The notes beneath the pieces were generated by a model. That model worked only from the letters and a program-made list of their open reading frames with translations, was not told where the DNA came from and searched no databases. DNA of 64,000 nucleotides from Pyrrhoderma lamaoense (taxonomy: Eukaryota; Basidiomycota; Agaricomycetes; Hymenochaetales; Hymenochaetaceae). The translations under genes and the position numbers were made by a program. Shown here piece by piece: positions 37,501 through 49,567 of this stretch (the first letter of the stretch is position 1; every line of letters starts with the position of its first letter). The stretch is taken from positions 124,001 to 188,000 of the forward strand of contig NBAZ01000015.1 of assembly GCA_002794735.1 (NCBI GenBank). The letters are read 5' to 3'.

Positions 37501-38471
37501 TTCGAGTCCCCCAATTCTGAAGAGCCAGTTCAGTCCACGACAAATAACAAACTCTCACTACCGACACACTACACGCATCCTCCTTCTCCACAAATTCTCA
37601 CACAAATTCTTCTCCTCAGCCATCTTCATCTAGCCATCAAGACAATCAAGAATCACAACCCAAAGGCAAAGAGGATGATACAGCTTCCCTCTCATCCGCT
37701 TACGAGACAGGTCACGAAGAACTCTCTTCGGACAATGATGTAGAATCCGATGGTAATGACACAACCATAACACATTCTGATGAAGGACGTCATGCCGAAA
37801 GTGGACCAGGAAGTACAGTTGGTGGGGGTAGTACAGTTGGTAGTGATGGGCCACCAACACCAACCCCACTTGCTAAGTTCTCTATAAATCATAGTAACAT
37901 AAAAACTTCTCATCACATCGATATTGCTCCGGGTAATTTCTCTTCTCAAGGTGGGACTAGATCTACAACAGGGATTGCGGCAATTACAAATGGAAGACTA
38001 GTACCGGATGGACTCCCTAAAACAAATACGATAGAATCTTTAGCTCAACATAACGATGGGAATATGGCCAACAGTGGGCAGACTATGATGGTACCTTCCA
38101 GCTCCGGTGGGAGAAATGGATCTGTTCCTGGTCCAGCTTCTGTATCAGGCTCTGCCTCTGGTTCGGCTCTAGGGTCGGTTGAAGGAGCGGGGAGCACAAC
38201 AGTAACAGGTGACAGCCCTCCGGTTCGAAGGAAAAGCGTCCGTGTAATGTCTAAACCAACGTTTGCGCCTACGCCTCCCGCGCTTGCCGAGAGCGAGGAT
38301 AGCGAAGGGACCGGAGCATATGAACCATGGAGTCGTGGTAGTGGACGTACTCACGATCTCGGAAAAGATACTAGTAGTCGGATTCCGGATGCTTGGGAGG
38401 ACTCAAGTGAAGAGGACGAAGAGTATAGTCGAGCAAGACAGATGCTTTTGAAGCTGAGGAAGAAGATATAA
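34585..38471 (+). CDS. fungal BAR-like coiled-coil domain protein with long phospho-type disordered tail
   Basis: Start MVHRPADSRLLSNLLSHEKD, then a helical region of about 200 residues: ALRGYIFAIEEWCEQLKMLK, EVGNIARDREILVDRLIKAS (across an intron near 34889-34959), FSNSKLNLAQNELHACETHL, KERILVQMREGAIIGGLKSR, RWEELGRMGLGALDPYDPSL. This is the shape of a BAR/IMD-type membrane-binding module, perhaps of the Ivy1 kind, by pattern only. A second intron (about 35337-35507) leads to a Ser/Pro/Glu-rich tail with KRSTFLGLGALKGLFHRDRG, a conserved-looking PGSLLSIVEGVTLENRQAWA near 37045-37105, KPDPSKTLFEVKAPQSV, and an acidic end EDSSEEDEEYSRARQMLLKL. Six frame breaks in the tail (near 36535, 36846, 37040, 37115, 37466, 37565) each fit a one-base error. 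A role in membrane traffic or cortex is only a guess. Confidence 0.75.
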
Positions 38472-39525
38472 AGTCGAATATGAGAATTCATAGCCTCTGA
38501 TTCGGAGAAGAGAATGAGACCTACCAGTCCCTATGTCTCCATCTGCAAGTAGCATCAATCGTCAGGAGTTGAAATGCTCTTATATGGAGTACTGAAGTGT
38601 AGGATTTGGTTTATGGTTGAGGACTGTTGGCCATGTTCGCCTAAAGTTATTTATACATTTTTTTTGGATTTCTTTCTCGGACTCATTGTTTTAGGAATCA
38701 GGACTGGTTTCTTCCTAACTTCCCTTCCTTATATTTTTTATTGCTTCGTCGTAGCTCCGGGTTTACATTACTGTTTTGAAGACTATTTGGTTGGATTTTT
38801 TATTTACTTATATATGCGTCCCCGTTTTGAGTTATCTCCCTTTTGCCTAGTCTGATTGTTCATCAGATGTCGTAAACATACCTATACTTCATATACTACA
38901 GCGCCCATGTCTCTTAAAATGTGTCAATACTATTATGTCAAACGTTCTTTCACCTTTATATCAAATATTTCATGCTATTTAATATCCTGTCAATGGTCAC
39001 AAGCCGTAGCTAGTACGAAAGCGAAAAATAACTCTCGAGGTGTGCGCCCTGACTTATATGTCCGACTAAATTAATGTTAATTTAATTGATTGGTACCTGA
39101 AGTTGTCTGTTGTCAGTCTCATAATTAACCACTTGAAACGTCATCTACAATCCTGATTGATATAATCCAATACCTACATCGTGTAAAGCCCTATAGAATA
39201 GTTGGGAAAATTGTATTGTATAATGAAGTAAACAAGGATTATCAATTCTCTGGATATTTTCGTGATGAGTTAATATTTCAATATATATTGCGTACATATA
39301 ATCTATTAGCGTCTGGAGGAAAGAAGTTCAAAGGGAAAAAGACCAAAAAAGGTACAACAACACCAAATGGAGAAAAAGGAAGATTAAACACAGATAATCA
39401 TACAGAATCATATCATATGAAGATTAAAAGTCGTGTACATGTACAATAAACATAACTCACAAAGCATAACCAGACTAGGCACCAAAAAAGGAAAAGCTAC
39501 AAGGTCAATTCAAGTGATAGAATTA
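38472..39525. other. intergenic between convergent genes
   Basis: 3' flanks of the BAR-like gene (+) and the EOS1-type gene (-). T-rich near 38650-38860. The open frames at 38574, 38856 and 39216 look like chance frames in AT-rich DNA. Confidence 0.5.
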
Positions 39526-41482
39526 TCACAAAGATTCCAAACCAACACAAACGCCAGACTTTTTCATGACCAGCTCATCCTTCAGTAACATTGCCCACAC
39601 GGTCACAAAATACAACACACCGGCTGGTACAGCGCATTTAACCACCACTTCTGCCCAATCCCATCTTCTTGGACCTAGTTTTCCTTCAGCTCGACGTATC
39701 TTCCCGCCCATGCCCATACCCTTCCTCCATTGTTACTACTCCCAGGCCCACAGCAGCACCATCACCGCCAATGGCAGCTCTTACGACAACTCCAATGGCA
39801 CCACTAACTGCATCTCCAGCAGAGGCAAGTACCCCACCTATCCTTCCTGCTCCCGTCGCCCCATCTTCCTCTCAACCACCCTATCATCCGGACTATAGTA
39901 TAAATTACTCGTCACCCACAGCTGCACACTCCTCGATAAACATGTTGTAGTTCCGATAAGCACCCAACACAACACAGGCCTCACTTCATGCTCAAAAAAT
40001 CTGAGTGTGAAATGCGTTGCAGGCCAACATATAGCTTGTAGAGCTACAAGCCTGACTAGTATTGATGGAGTGGCATAGTATGCTTTCCATCTGGAAAGGA
40101 GACCTGTGGTTAAAGCTAAGCATTGGATGCCCGTTAGGATGGCCTGTTGAAAGAAGGTTATTATCGTCAGCTTGATCTAGGAGAACAAAAATCAGACGTA
40201 AAAACCTTTACTCACCCATAAAGCACAAACAACGAAGTCAATACTTGGAAGATTTATATGTTTACTCGATGGAGGAGGGTAAAATGCATGGTGTATATTA
40301 TATATAGCTCCAAATGTCGCAGGAATAATCGAGAGAAATCGTGTAACTTCAAACAAAGTTTGAACAAGTAAATCAACGGACAATGTTATGACAACTCCTT
40401 GATCAACGTTTCTGGATGTCGGTAGTCGAATAGGCTACTTCCATTCATTCGAGTGTTCAATGAGTTAATTTGTGGGTTTTATTATGATCAAGTATGGTAT
40501 CATGGAAGTGATGGAACGAAAAGATAATCAGCTTAGACAATCTGAAGGAAAAGAGATACACACTGATTCATCAGCCTCTGTCTCCGTCTCTCCTGCACAT
40601 AATTGTCCTTTAGCAGTGGTTACCACCCGTGCCGGAGGGACAGACATCACCAACCCTCCATCTTTGTCTCTTCTCCTGCTACTCCCTCCGCTCTTTCTCC
40701 GTTGCCTGACTGTGCTAACACCTACACTACTATTTACCCCTCCATCGCCCGAACCCAAGCTAACAGTTGTTGATGACGAAGCACGAGACATAAACATCAT
40801 CCCGTCTTCCTCCCTATCTTCACCAACATTTTCATCACTGCCAGATGAAATCTCTCTCTCGCGCTCCCCATCTCTATCCCTGTCCTCTGCAAGTGCCATA
40901 CCCCTACTTCTATTCCCATTATTCGACACGCCACCCCTCTGATTCATAGCCACACCATGAGGTGGTGCTAAGGAAGGAGGAGTAAATGGCCACAAAGGAG
41001 GTGGTACAGCATATGGAAATATCGAAGCAGGTGTAGAGTTCATCAACCCTGTCCATATGCATATCCGTAACCGTAGCCATGTCCATGTCCAAAATCTGTC
41101 CTCCAGATCCTCCTGGAGTACCTTGTCCCGAAGATGCATGACCATGACCATGGTGGCTATTCCTGTTATGGATATTGTATCTGTTATAATTATCCTCCGT
41201 AGCGGTAAGCGAAGTGGACGAGGAAGACGCTGATCCACTTCGTGCACGCGAGCGTAGCCTCATTCGTAAGTTATTATTATTATTAGTACTAGTGTACTCG
41301 TCGACGTTATTGAGATGTGGTGAGGAAACCGCGCGTCTTATTTGTTCAGTATCTTCCGAGGAAGAGTATGCGTATGAATTGGGATGAGAAGATGTGGAAG
41401 GTGGATGTGATTGAATAGATGGAGAATGATGTGATGGGGACAAGAGGTCCTGAGACTGGTTGTGGGCGGACGAGCCACGCAT
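39526..41482 (-). CDS. EOS1: EOS1-type endoplasmic reticulum membrane protein with long disordered N-terminus
   Basis: From 41482 a disordered head of about 300 residues (Ser/His/Asn-rich, RRAVSSPHLNNVDEYTS, then GHGHGYGYGYAYGQG, VPPPLWPFTPPSLAPPHG and an acidic, Arg-rich stretch). The membrane core follows: EVTRFLSIIPATFGAIYNIH, IDFVVCALWVSKG, then AILTGIQCLALTTGLLSRWK, ALQAICWPATHFTLRFFEHE, VLCWVLIGTTTCLSRSVQLW, VTSNLYY, and the C-terminal RRWDWAEVVVKCAVPAGVLY (FVTVWAMLLKDE). The RFLS..P..FG..YN, VTSN and RRWDW motifs fit the EOS1 family, which in yeast affects N-glycosylation and oxidative-stress tolerance. Yeast Eos1 is shorter; the head here is extra. Frame breaks near 41095 and 41052 flank the HGHGYGYG run. 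Confidence 0.72.
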
Positions 41483-43268
41483 ATTGATTTCCGACTTCGG
41501 TACAGAAGGGTTACGAGCGAGAAGTAGAAGACGCGGTTGTAGCTTCCCGATAGTTTTTGTCGTTATATCCGTATCTGCTTCGCTTCCGAAAGCAGCGAGC
41601 CCGAATCAGGACCGTAAACTCGCTTCCTAGTTTTCCTAGTCTCTGCTTCGTAATCACAATGATACGATATTTGTATTATGTATAGACACGAATATGTATG
41701 TGCGTGCTGTGGAGACACGTGAAAGTGACAAAAAACCAGGGCCGTCAGTACGGACCAGTCGTCAGTCCAATAGAAAAGTAGGAAGACGCCGAAGGGTGAG
41801 TGTATATGTTATGGTTGTTGAGATAATAAATATACCAGCCATTCGTGTAGCCATGCGCATCGGGTGCAATATCAGTATGAAAGTAGACAAAATAGTAGAC
41901 TATGAGTGAAGTTGCAGAAGGTTAAACAAGATAAGAATACGAGATACATACTTTTTCACGGGTTAGGCAGCAATATAGTACTCAATATGAGAGTAAGAAC
42001 GACCAACGAGCCCAGACCTAGAGACCGCACTCAGAAATCCTCCAGTAAGGTGACTATCTTCTTCAACAGCGACCGTTTCTGCGCTTCCCGTTATTCCGTT
42101 CAGTATTTTGAATGGACCGTAAAGACACGTACTTCGAGGTCCTAGACTCGAGAACCTTTAAGCTCTAGAATCGGACCGTCGTTATAATTCCAGCTCAAGA
42201 AAAATATCCCCTTCTTCTTGTAATTGATTCGGATAGCTAACACTAGCAACAAGGAACTATTAATCTGAGACCTCCCCAGTTTAGTCAATGGTCGCGCGGC
42301 TTAGATTAGACAGAATGAGAGGAAAGCAAGGACAATGGTTGTACGTTGTATACGAATTTCGACCCTCTGCTATCCGTTCTAGCTAAACTCGTAATAGTAT
42401 GTGCTATATATAAGTTCTCGCTAGTCACGGATAACTCGGTAGAACCGAAAGTAGTGCGAGACAGACTGTTCAGCACTTTTCAAGTCACTCTTCTTTTGAC
42501 AATGTGTCTCGATGAGAAAATAGACATATAAACCTTATAGGAAGTGGATATGAAGATGATGTGAATTCCCTCGAGGTAGACGATTTTGTTGACGCGTAAA
42601 GCAGTCGCGTTAAGAGACATTCACGTCCGTTTATTTCCATATTTGGATTAAAGAATTGGATTTTCAAGAAATCGAATCAAATCTTACATTGTAATCTAAA
42701 CACGATGTATACAACTAGTACTTTTTCCGACGGCGACCGTTTCATGTTGCAAGAATTGTATATTTTTAGTCATGGAACGTGTGAATTAGAAACTCTAAAC
42801 CAGGCACATATGACTGACCGATAATACGTACCTCTTAGATAACGATTAATTAGTGCATGTTACCTGAAGATAAATAACGACGGGCCCATTCTTGACCTAC
42901 GGACTACGAACATGGACAGTAGTGGCTCTCGGATCGGTCGAGCTACTTCTGTATCGATAACTACAGAGCGGTGATACGATGCTGTACTATGAGATCTACT
43001 GATCTCTACTAGCTTTACTACGAAACAAACGATCATACAAACAAATGCTCGTCCAGCCATCTGGAATTGACTGCATTAAAGCTACTAAGTTCCTTAGATA
43101 GATCTTGTAAAACATATCAAGAAGGTACTTCAATCTGAAATGTCATCCGAAATACTAAATATCATTTCCCCTAATCCTATATAAAGAGGAGGTGAACATA
43201 CACGAAATACAGGGAACTTAGACCTGCTACGTACAATGTAAAATATACTACCTGGATGCACTATCAAT
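41483..43268. other. intergenic region
   Basis: Upstream of the EOS1-type gene and downstream of the next membrane-protein gene. One minus-strand frame (43060 to 42860) begins with a signal-peptide-like MAGRAFVCMIVCFVVKLVEI and ends at a possible GT donor, but no further exon is convincing. Nothing else stands out. Confidence 0.4.
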
Positions 43269-44770
43269 CTATATGTCGCCTGCTCTATCAGTCACCTCCT
43301 CTGTATTAACCTCTCGCTCTTCATCTGAGGTGTACTGAGCACCATCGAGAGGAGCTTGAAGCTCATACAAGCGCTCTGATAATTTATGTAGATCCTCTAT
43401 CAAAGTGAGCAATACCTCTACATTTCCCCTAGCCTGGATTATTTCAGGCTGAAGGGAGCTTACATTTCTATGCTGATTTATAAATCCCAAGGTTTCAATC
43501 TGCTGTCTCAAAACATTGCTTGTATCTTTCAATTCTTTTTGTTTATTGAAGACTTTTAATTTTGAAAAATCGACAATTTTCTTGACAACCGCAGCTTTAC
43601 GGCGGTACTCTTCATCAACTTCGTACTTTTGACGTACATAAGCTGGTGTTCTACTTGACGGCTTAAATCCATGTTTCCTCCATTCTACCACAACATCAAC
43701 GTAGGGAACCAGAGCCGTTAATAGAGCCATACATTGCCCAGGGCCAAAATTCGGGTCGGCGTTGACTGGTGTAAAGCGAGAATGGATAACAAGCATTTCC
43801 GTTATATAAATCGCGAAGCCCATGAAGATAACGAGAAATACTGAGCAGCAAATAACTTGAGGACAGTGCTCATACTTCTTGTACAAATGCGTGTTCGACG
43901 CTGAGCATAAATCCTTAGTGTCAGTGATAAAAGTTCTGTTGCGATCGATCACGAATAGACGCCCGTAAAATGGTAAGTTATGGATCCACCTCCTCAATGA
44001 TTTTTCATGGTTTAGCCAAAAAAAGTAGAGAATCACTATTATTGCAAGTAGTATGAAAAAAGGTCCTCCCACTTTGATTCCTCGCTTGTAGCTTTCCATT
44101 TGACAAATATATACATCACTGCGAACTGATTGCACCTAGGTGTTGCCCCTAATGTGCCCGTATAAAGGTAGATAAGGAAGGCGTACGCAAAGAAGAGGAC
44201 AGTGACGATGTAGTGAGTGATATCGATGAATAGTAAAGAAGGTTCATAGAAGTGTACGACTGGAACACCGATAGTGAGGGTCGTGTAAAGCACAGCAACG
44301 ATGTATAACATAACAAGGTTATCTTGCAATGACAGTGTGTGGGTCCCAAAGGTAAAGTATAAGGATATCACAATGACTTGTACGACAGAGAAGAGAGATA
44401 TCAAGAGCGAGCTTTTTAAAGAGACATACACCTCGCTACGAATGATTGCCATGCCTAGTAGAGACCCCTATCAGTCATCAGAAAGTGTGGGTTTACATAC
44501 CCCTTACCTAGAGCAAAGGCTTGTAACCAATACCCTGCCCTCATCCCGGGCCCTAGTAGATCGGCGTTTATCTTGATGTATATGGCCTGAATATGAGACT
44601 ATGAAAGATCAAGTTGACGGACATACTGCTGGTGCGCCTTGCTGCAGAAAGCACGGACATTCTACGCTTATTGAGCTATTCTCGAGGCATAAGGTACCAA
44701 ACAGACTATCTGATACACTCGAAAGATCCTTAGCACTATAGATTTCCGCAGAAGCATATGTATAATTCAT
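43269..44770 (-). CDS. fungal polytopic membrane protein, unknown function
   Basis: Three exons. The start ATG at 44768-44770 gives MNYTYASAEIYSAKDLSSVS and a Cys-bearing segment SVECPCFLQQGAPA. A GT-AG intron leads to INADLLGPGMRAGYWLQAFA, a pattern (D..GPG.R...W.Q) recurrent in fungal multipass proteins, and another intron to MAIIRSEVYVSLKSSLLISL. Membrane helices then follow: VVQVIVISLYFTFG, NLVMLYIVAVLYTTLTIGVP, DITHYIVTVLFFAYAFLIYL, GGPFFILLAIIVILYFFWLN and CCSVFLVIFMGFAIYITEML, then a long cytosolic tail with a coiled-coil-like stretch and an acidic end (EEREVNTEEVTDRAGDI). A one-base break lies near 44125. A receptor-like topology is possible; no catalytic or ligand motif is visible. 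Confidence 0.75.
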
Positions 44771-47493
44771 AACTTTGAGTGATAGAAGGGGGGGGGGGGA
44801 AGGGATAGAGAAGATTGAAGATTTGTACCTCCCTGTACTCTCGATATATGTAACTTGCCTTCTTAGCTGTACGTCTTGATTGATAGTTTTGATCCACGAG
44901 TTACAACAAAGTGATAGATTATACTTAGAATCTTACAGGACAAAGACCTTTGTATGAGATTGGTTTGGTTGGGCATCTCAAAAGGAAATGAACAACCAAG
45001 TTCAAAGAGCTAAATGTCAAAGCTAGAAAGAGAGTTCCATCCCGTGTCATTATACAATACACAAACATATACATTCCTATAGTTTAGATTCTCATGGGCC
45101 TATGAGACTGAGTAAAAGTATATATATATACTTAGTCCTTGGTTGATGCAACGTGGGACTAGAATTCCAAAAGCATGGTGGCTGGAGTTCCGTAGGCGAG
45201 TTTAAATATAGCTTTCCAACGAGTGATGAGGATATGTGGATGGATATGCATGATGATGGGGGGGGGGCTGGCTTTTAGAACAAAGTAGATACTCATAGAT
45301 GTGAGTGCAACCTGTCTAAAATTATGAGACCCCTATCAGGACATTACCTTTCTTTCTAAGTCACGGGAAAATCAGATAGTCAGCCGCCCTACATACAACG
45401 GACCTCGACGACTTCTTAGCTAACTAAGAAGCATTGTTACCATGAAAAAGGTTTCAAGCCGTACGCCATATGTAGTATGATCCGCATACTTGAGAACAGA
45501 CTAGTAGTGGGCCTACATCAAAGAATAGAATGTGTCAGTACATAGAAGGGGTGCTATCGGGATCGATCGCGAAGGCAGTCCTGTTACAGCAAGTATGGTT
45601 AAAACCACCGAGAGTCCATAATGAAGTATGCGACCCACATTTACGGTATAGTTAGCACAATCCTCCCAATGCAGTCCCGGATGACTCCCGATTACTTTCT
45701 CGATACAAGATATCCATCAAGGAAGTTGCGCTTTCCTGATATTTATATATAAGTCTTAAAAATCGGCTTTGTATATCTGTTCTTAGTATAATATACTTAT
45801 TGGACAAGAACCGTCCGGCGGCAAAGAACTAGACTCCTGAACCTATTCAACATTGTGTTGCTAAGGTTCGAACTCAGCTCCTGATAGTATCAGACACTAC
45901 CACTCCAGAACAAAGACAAGCGGCCTTAAATCATCCAAGCTTGTCAGAAAATAATCAGGCTTGTATTTGGCAATACCGTCAATGAGCAACTAGCAACCCG
46001 GATCCGTATGCTGCTCCTACAAGTTCTTAACTGGGGACCTATTACCATAAACGTTCTTCTAGTGCTCCCAACTCTTGCCCTTTTTACAGGCTCTACGCCA
46101 ACACAACTGAGAATTAACAAAAGATGAATGCATCCTCGTCGCCGATACTCATTATTTGCTCCTACAAAACATCGGCAAGCAAGCGGAGTGAAACCATTGG
46201 CAGCTGCACAAAACCTTATCATCGTACATATGTCAATATATGTATCAAGGTACTACCATCCCATCACCTCGATTCTTCTAAATGTGAGCGTTAATTGATT
46301 ATTAAAAAACACTTAGTTTACATACTATAACCGGTTTCATCGATACTATGATAGAAGATAAGTGAAGACGATAGTTATGTTATACTGTATATCTACTCCA
46401 TCTTTTGACATCCATACGTCGGCTGTGCTGGGTTCCTTCATCAAAACATCCAAGTTCAGCAAAGACTGTTAAGGAATGATATAACGAGTTTCATGCAGAA
46501 AGTTCCTACGATTGTCTCATGATCCCATAATTGCTACTAGTGTTACCAACCATCTATCGACCAAGTGGTCTCATCCTTTTAGATAAATAGTACATATTGT
46601 TAGCTTTTAGTTACATGTATCCGAAACAGAAACGGGCAGACTTAGTAGCACCTGAGCCTAATTATAATCGCAGGATTCCATGAAACCTGTATAACCGTAG
46701 GTCATATACCTTTTAGCTAGACCACCTCATCAAAGCGTTTGCATTGATACTTTGTCACCGAGCAGTCTCTATTGAGTTTTCTTGTTTTATACCATCAACA
46801 CGAAGACAGGGCACCACAAAGAGACAAAGAGATGCGTTTACGTACCTTTTACTTAGCTAAAAGCTGGCTGGGTCGCGATCCGTAAACCAAGTTTACGGTC
46901 TAAAGTCACGCAGATCTCACACGATCGCAACTTCGCTCTATCTCAACTTCTCGCGCACATAAATCAAAGTACAAAAAGTTTGTGCTTACTAAGCTACACT
47001 ACATATCATGAAGCAGTCCTTACAGCAACTTCAGGACTAGCCATCCATTTTCATATTGACCATCAGAGTGCTACGAATAAAAGAGAATAGTAGTCTGAAA
47101 ATGACAAAATCGAGGTTACCGAACGGTACCTCATACCTCGAATTGGGATTGCAGTTACAATTTGCATTTTTAGAAAGTGAGAACAGAGATCATGCGTGCC
47201 CCTGAATTTCACTTGATAAAACTGATGCTGTGCTTGTGTAATATACCAAGTTCGGCTGTATGTCGATCACTAACTTGCGTGTATCTCCGAGAATCTCGAC
47301 GATATTTTCCCTACCTGTACATTTTATTGGGTATAGAATTGCAGGAAAATTTTTTTTTTTTCTGTCTTCGTGCCATAACAGAGACACAACAGAGTTGTCT
47401 ATCTAATTTATGTGTAGATGAGGTTTGAGGTTTAATCTTTTGTGTTTCTTTTTGTAAAACCCCATCAAGAGAGAAAATACCAAAATCTTGAAG
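44771..47493. other. gene-poor stretch; G runs, a short TA repeat and a tRNA-like fragment
   Basis: No convincing gene. There are long G runs near 44789-44799 and 45260-45268 and a short TA repeat near 45120. On the minus strand at about 45910-45850 a GGAGTGGTAGTGTC block followed by CTGAG-TTCGAAC-CTTAG looks like a tRNA D arm plus a paired T arm without an anticodon arm. The frame at 45944-46222 (minus) has no family match. Confidence 0.45.
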
Positions 47494-47652
47494 ATGTCTA
47501 GTGAGCACTATGGACGTGATAAAAACGAATCAAAAGAGTCAAAAGCATCTTCAAAGTCTGCTAGTGAACAAGCTCTTAAGATTCATACTCAGCTTCAAGA
47601 CAAGACGACTCGGCACGTAGTTCCCAGGAAGAACACGTCGCTGTACGCTTAA
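47494..47652 (+). CDS. small Lys/Ser-rich protein, unknown
   Basis: ATG at 47494, 52 residues: MSSEHYGRDKNESKESKASS, a Lys/Ser-rich middle, and HTQLQDKTTRHVVPRKNTSL near the end, stop TAA. The composition is highly polar and codon-like, unlike the random frames around it, and it has no hydrophobic segment. It could also be the first exon of a larger broken gene. No relative is recognised. Confidence 0.35.
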   Translation: MSSEHYGRDKNESKESKASSKSASEQALKIHTQLQDKTTRHVVPRKNTSLYA

Positions 47653-49064
47653 TATCCGTCACGAAAGCTCATTCATACTGACCACACAGCTCTCAACTCA
47701 TATACCTCTTTCTTACTTTAAAAATAGCCCAACAATGTCAGTACATGCTAATCAGAGAAAATAAAGACACAAGCACTCACGATTTCGGAACGCGCGCGCA
47801 GACGATGCACTTTGCAGTGACTCTGTACAACATATGCACACGATGCTTCGATATGGTTTGAAGATTTGCAAGTACTGAAAGGGATGGTGTCACAGGGTCG
47901 AGACGAATTAGTATGTGAAGGACTACCAATCTACTTTCTATGCTTGGTTTTAATTGAGCCCGGGGTAAAGATTTCCTGGAGAAAAACCTTCTGCTAAAGC
48001 TAGTACATACGGTGCATAACAATACACACCTTCAAAATTTGTCGATAACACAATCGTCAGTGCCGCATATCACCTCATAGACTCCTATTCTAATAACGGT
48101 TGTAGGTTATCGAGCTCGAATATGCCCCGCCAAGACCAACATTCTAATATATAATCAGTATAAGAATACGCGAATATGCTCAAGGATGAGATACTCCGTA
48201 TCAGAATATAGTTTCACGTCCCTAGATGCAAACAATGTGTACTACACAAACAAGTATCAGTATTCAAAACTGCTTTTTTTTAAAATGCAAATCCTTGTTT
48301 CAAGTAAAACGACGGACGTAATCCTTCGTCCTGGTTGAGTACTTACTGAGACGTTAACGTGAAATCAAATTCAGAGCGACGTTAGACCTAGGATTGGATT
48401 ACACGAATCAAATTATCAGTATCGTACAACAAAGGGCGCTTGATTTTGATGTAAAGGCCATCGACCTATATATCAATACTTGCAACGGTATTAACTATGT
48501 ATGTTCCTATTCAATACTGAGGTGTTAGGGTACTGATCAAGCACTATTGTATTGTTATTACTGGAGACTTACGAGAAAAGATACTCGTATTTGGTAATGA
48601 GCGTTATGGACAAACATGTCCAACGTATCTTGTTCGCTATTGTACCAACCTTGAAGCTTTATCATGGGTGTATACTAGTACATGCTTTAGAGTTCGATCA
48701 CATTAGTAACTGATGGGTCTCCTTTATAAATAGGCATTGGGTCATCTATTTCAGGCACCTATATAATTCCATACAATCATTGGCAGTCAGAACATTCGAA
48801 AGTCAAAGTTTATAATTTCTTTTCACCTAGAGACGCTGGACTCGCAATCCTAAATCCTTATCTGATCTTGTTGAGAAATGCTGTACGGCATAATTGTGAC
48901 CAGCTTGGACATCAGAACAGATATTTAGGAGATAGCTATGGAGGTGGAAATACCATGCGGTTGTCTGACGGGACGGGATATGGGACAGTAGCGTATCACG
49001 ATAGATGTGTCGATAGACTCTGTTGCTCATTTTTGTTGACACAAAAACTGTTTATCTTTGCCAG

Positions 49065-49567
49065 TAAAACCTAGACATCTTACATATAACACCCATTATC
49101 TCATTCTTGCTTGGGGAAGACAGTTGTACATGGAAATGAATCATGGCCTTCGAGCATTTGATTATCCACGAGGAAGCTTCATCTACACATTTTGAAAGAG
49201 AAATTATCTACCTTTGGATCTGAGTGTAAGTAATTGCTATATCGGAAAGTTCAGCTTACTAATACTGAGACAAAGGTATCCACGTTCAATTATTTCGAGC
49301 CTTAGACAGAATGGGTGATATCCAATTACTAGTTGCCAACCTTTGCTTCGAAAACTCGGAGGCTCAGGGTCTTGGCGGCCCCATCAAGAAACTTACGTTG
49401 GAACATGAGCTTCCCATGATGGATTGGTTGATACCGTCATTACAGTCGACAAGGAGAAACGACATTTCGTGGTGACAAGGAATCATAGGTCTGTTGTAAC
49501 ATTGTATTATCCATGCGGCTATCCGTTATCTGGACCACGTTGCTCCTATGAATATATTGAAGAGTGA
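49065..49567 (+). CDS. unrecognised gene in the gene-poor region (5' end unresolved)
   Basis: Coding sense appears only after splicing and allowing two one-base breaks. After a possible 3' splice site (CCAG at 49061-49064) comes KPRHLTYNTHYLILAWGRQL and MEMNHGLRAFDYPRG, a break near 49172, then LHLHILKEKLSTFGSE. A GT-AG intron with a CTAAT branch follows (about 49209-49276). The next exon gives CIHVQLFRALDRMGDIQLLV, NLCFENSEAQGLGGPIKKLT, a break near 49413, and GLVDTVITVDKEKRHFVVTR, ending SGPRCSYEYIEE with TGA at 49565-49567. A clean intron plus continuous polar/hydrophobic alternation argue for a true gene. No family is recognised. Confidence 0.42.

Noticed and set aside
40472..40942. Plus-strand 156-codon Ser/Pro/Leu-rich frame
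   Set aside because: Antisense of the disordered head of the EOS1-type gene, whose membrane core lies further along the same minus strand.
42860..43060. Minus-strand frame with a signal-peptide-like start
   Set aside because: Only one exon can be drawn, downstream frames close quickly, and no family is visible; left as part of the intergenic entry.
45944..46222. Minus-strand 92-codon frame with an ankyrin-like NGFTPLACRC start
   Set aside because: The following residues do not keep the 33-residue ankyrin pattern, and no second repeat is present.
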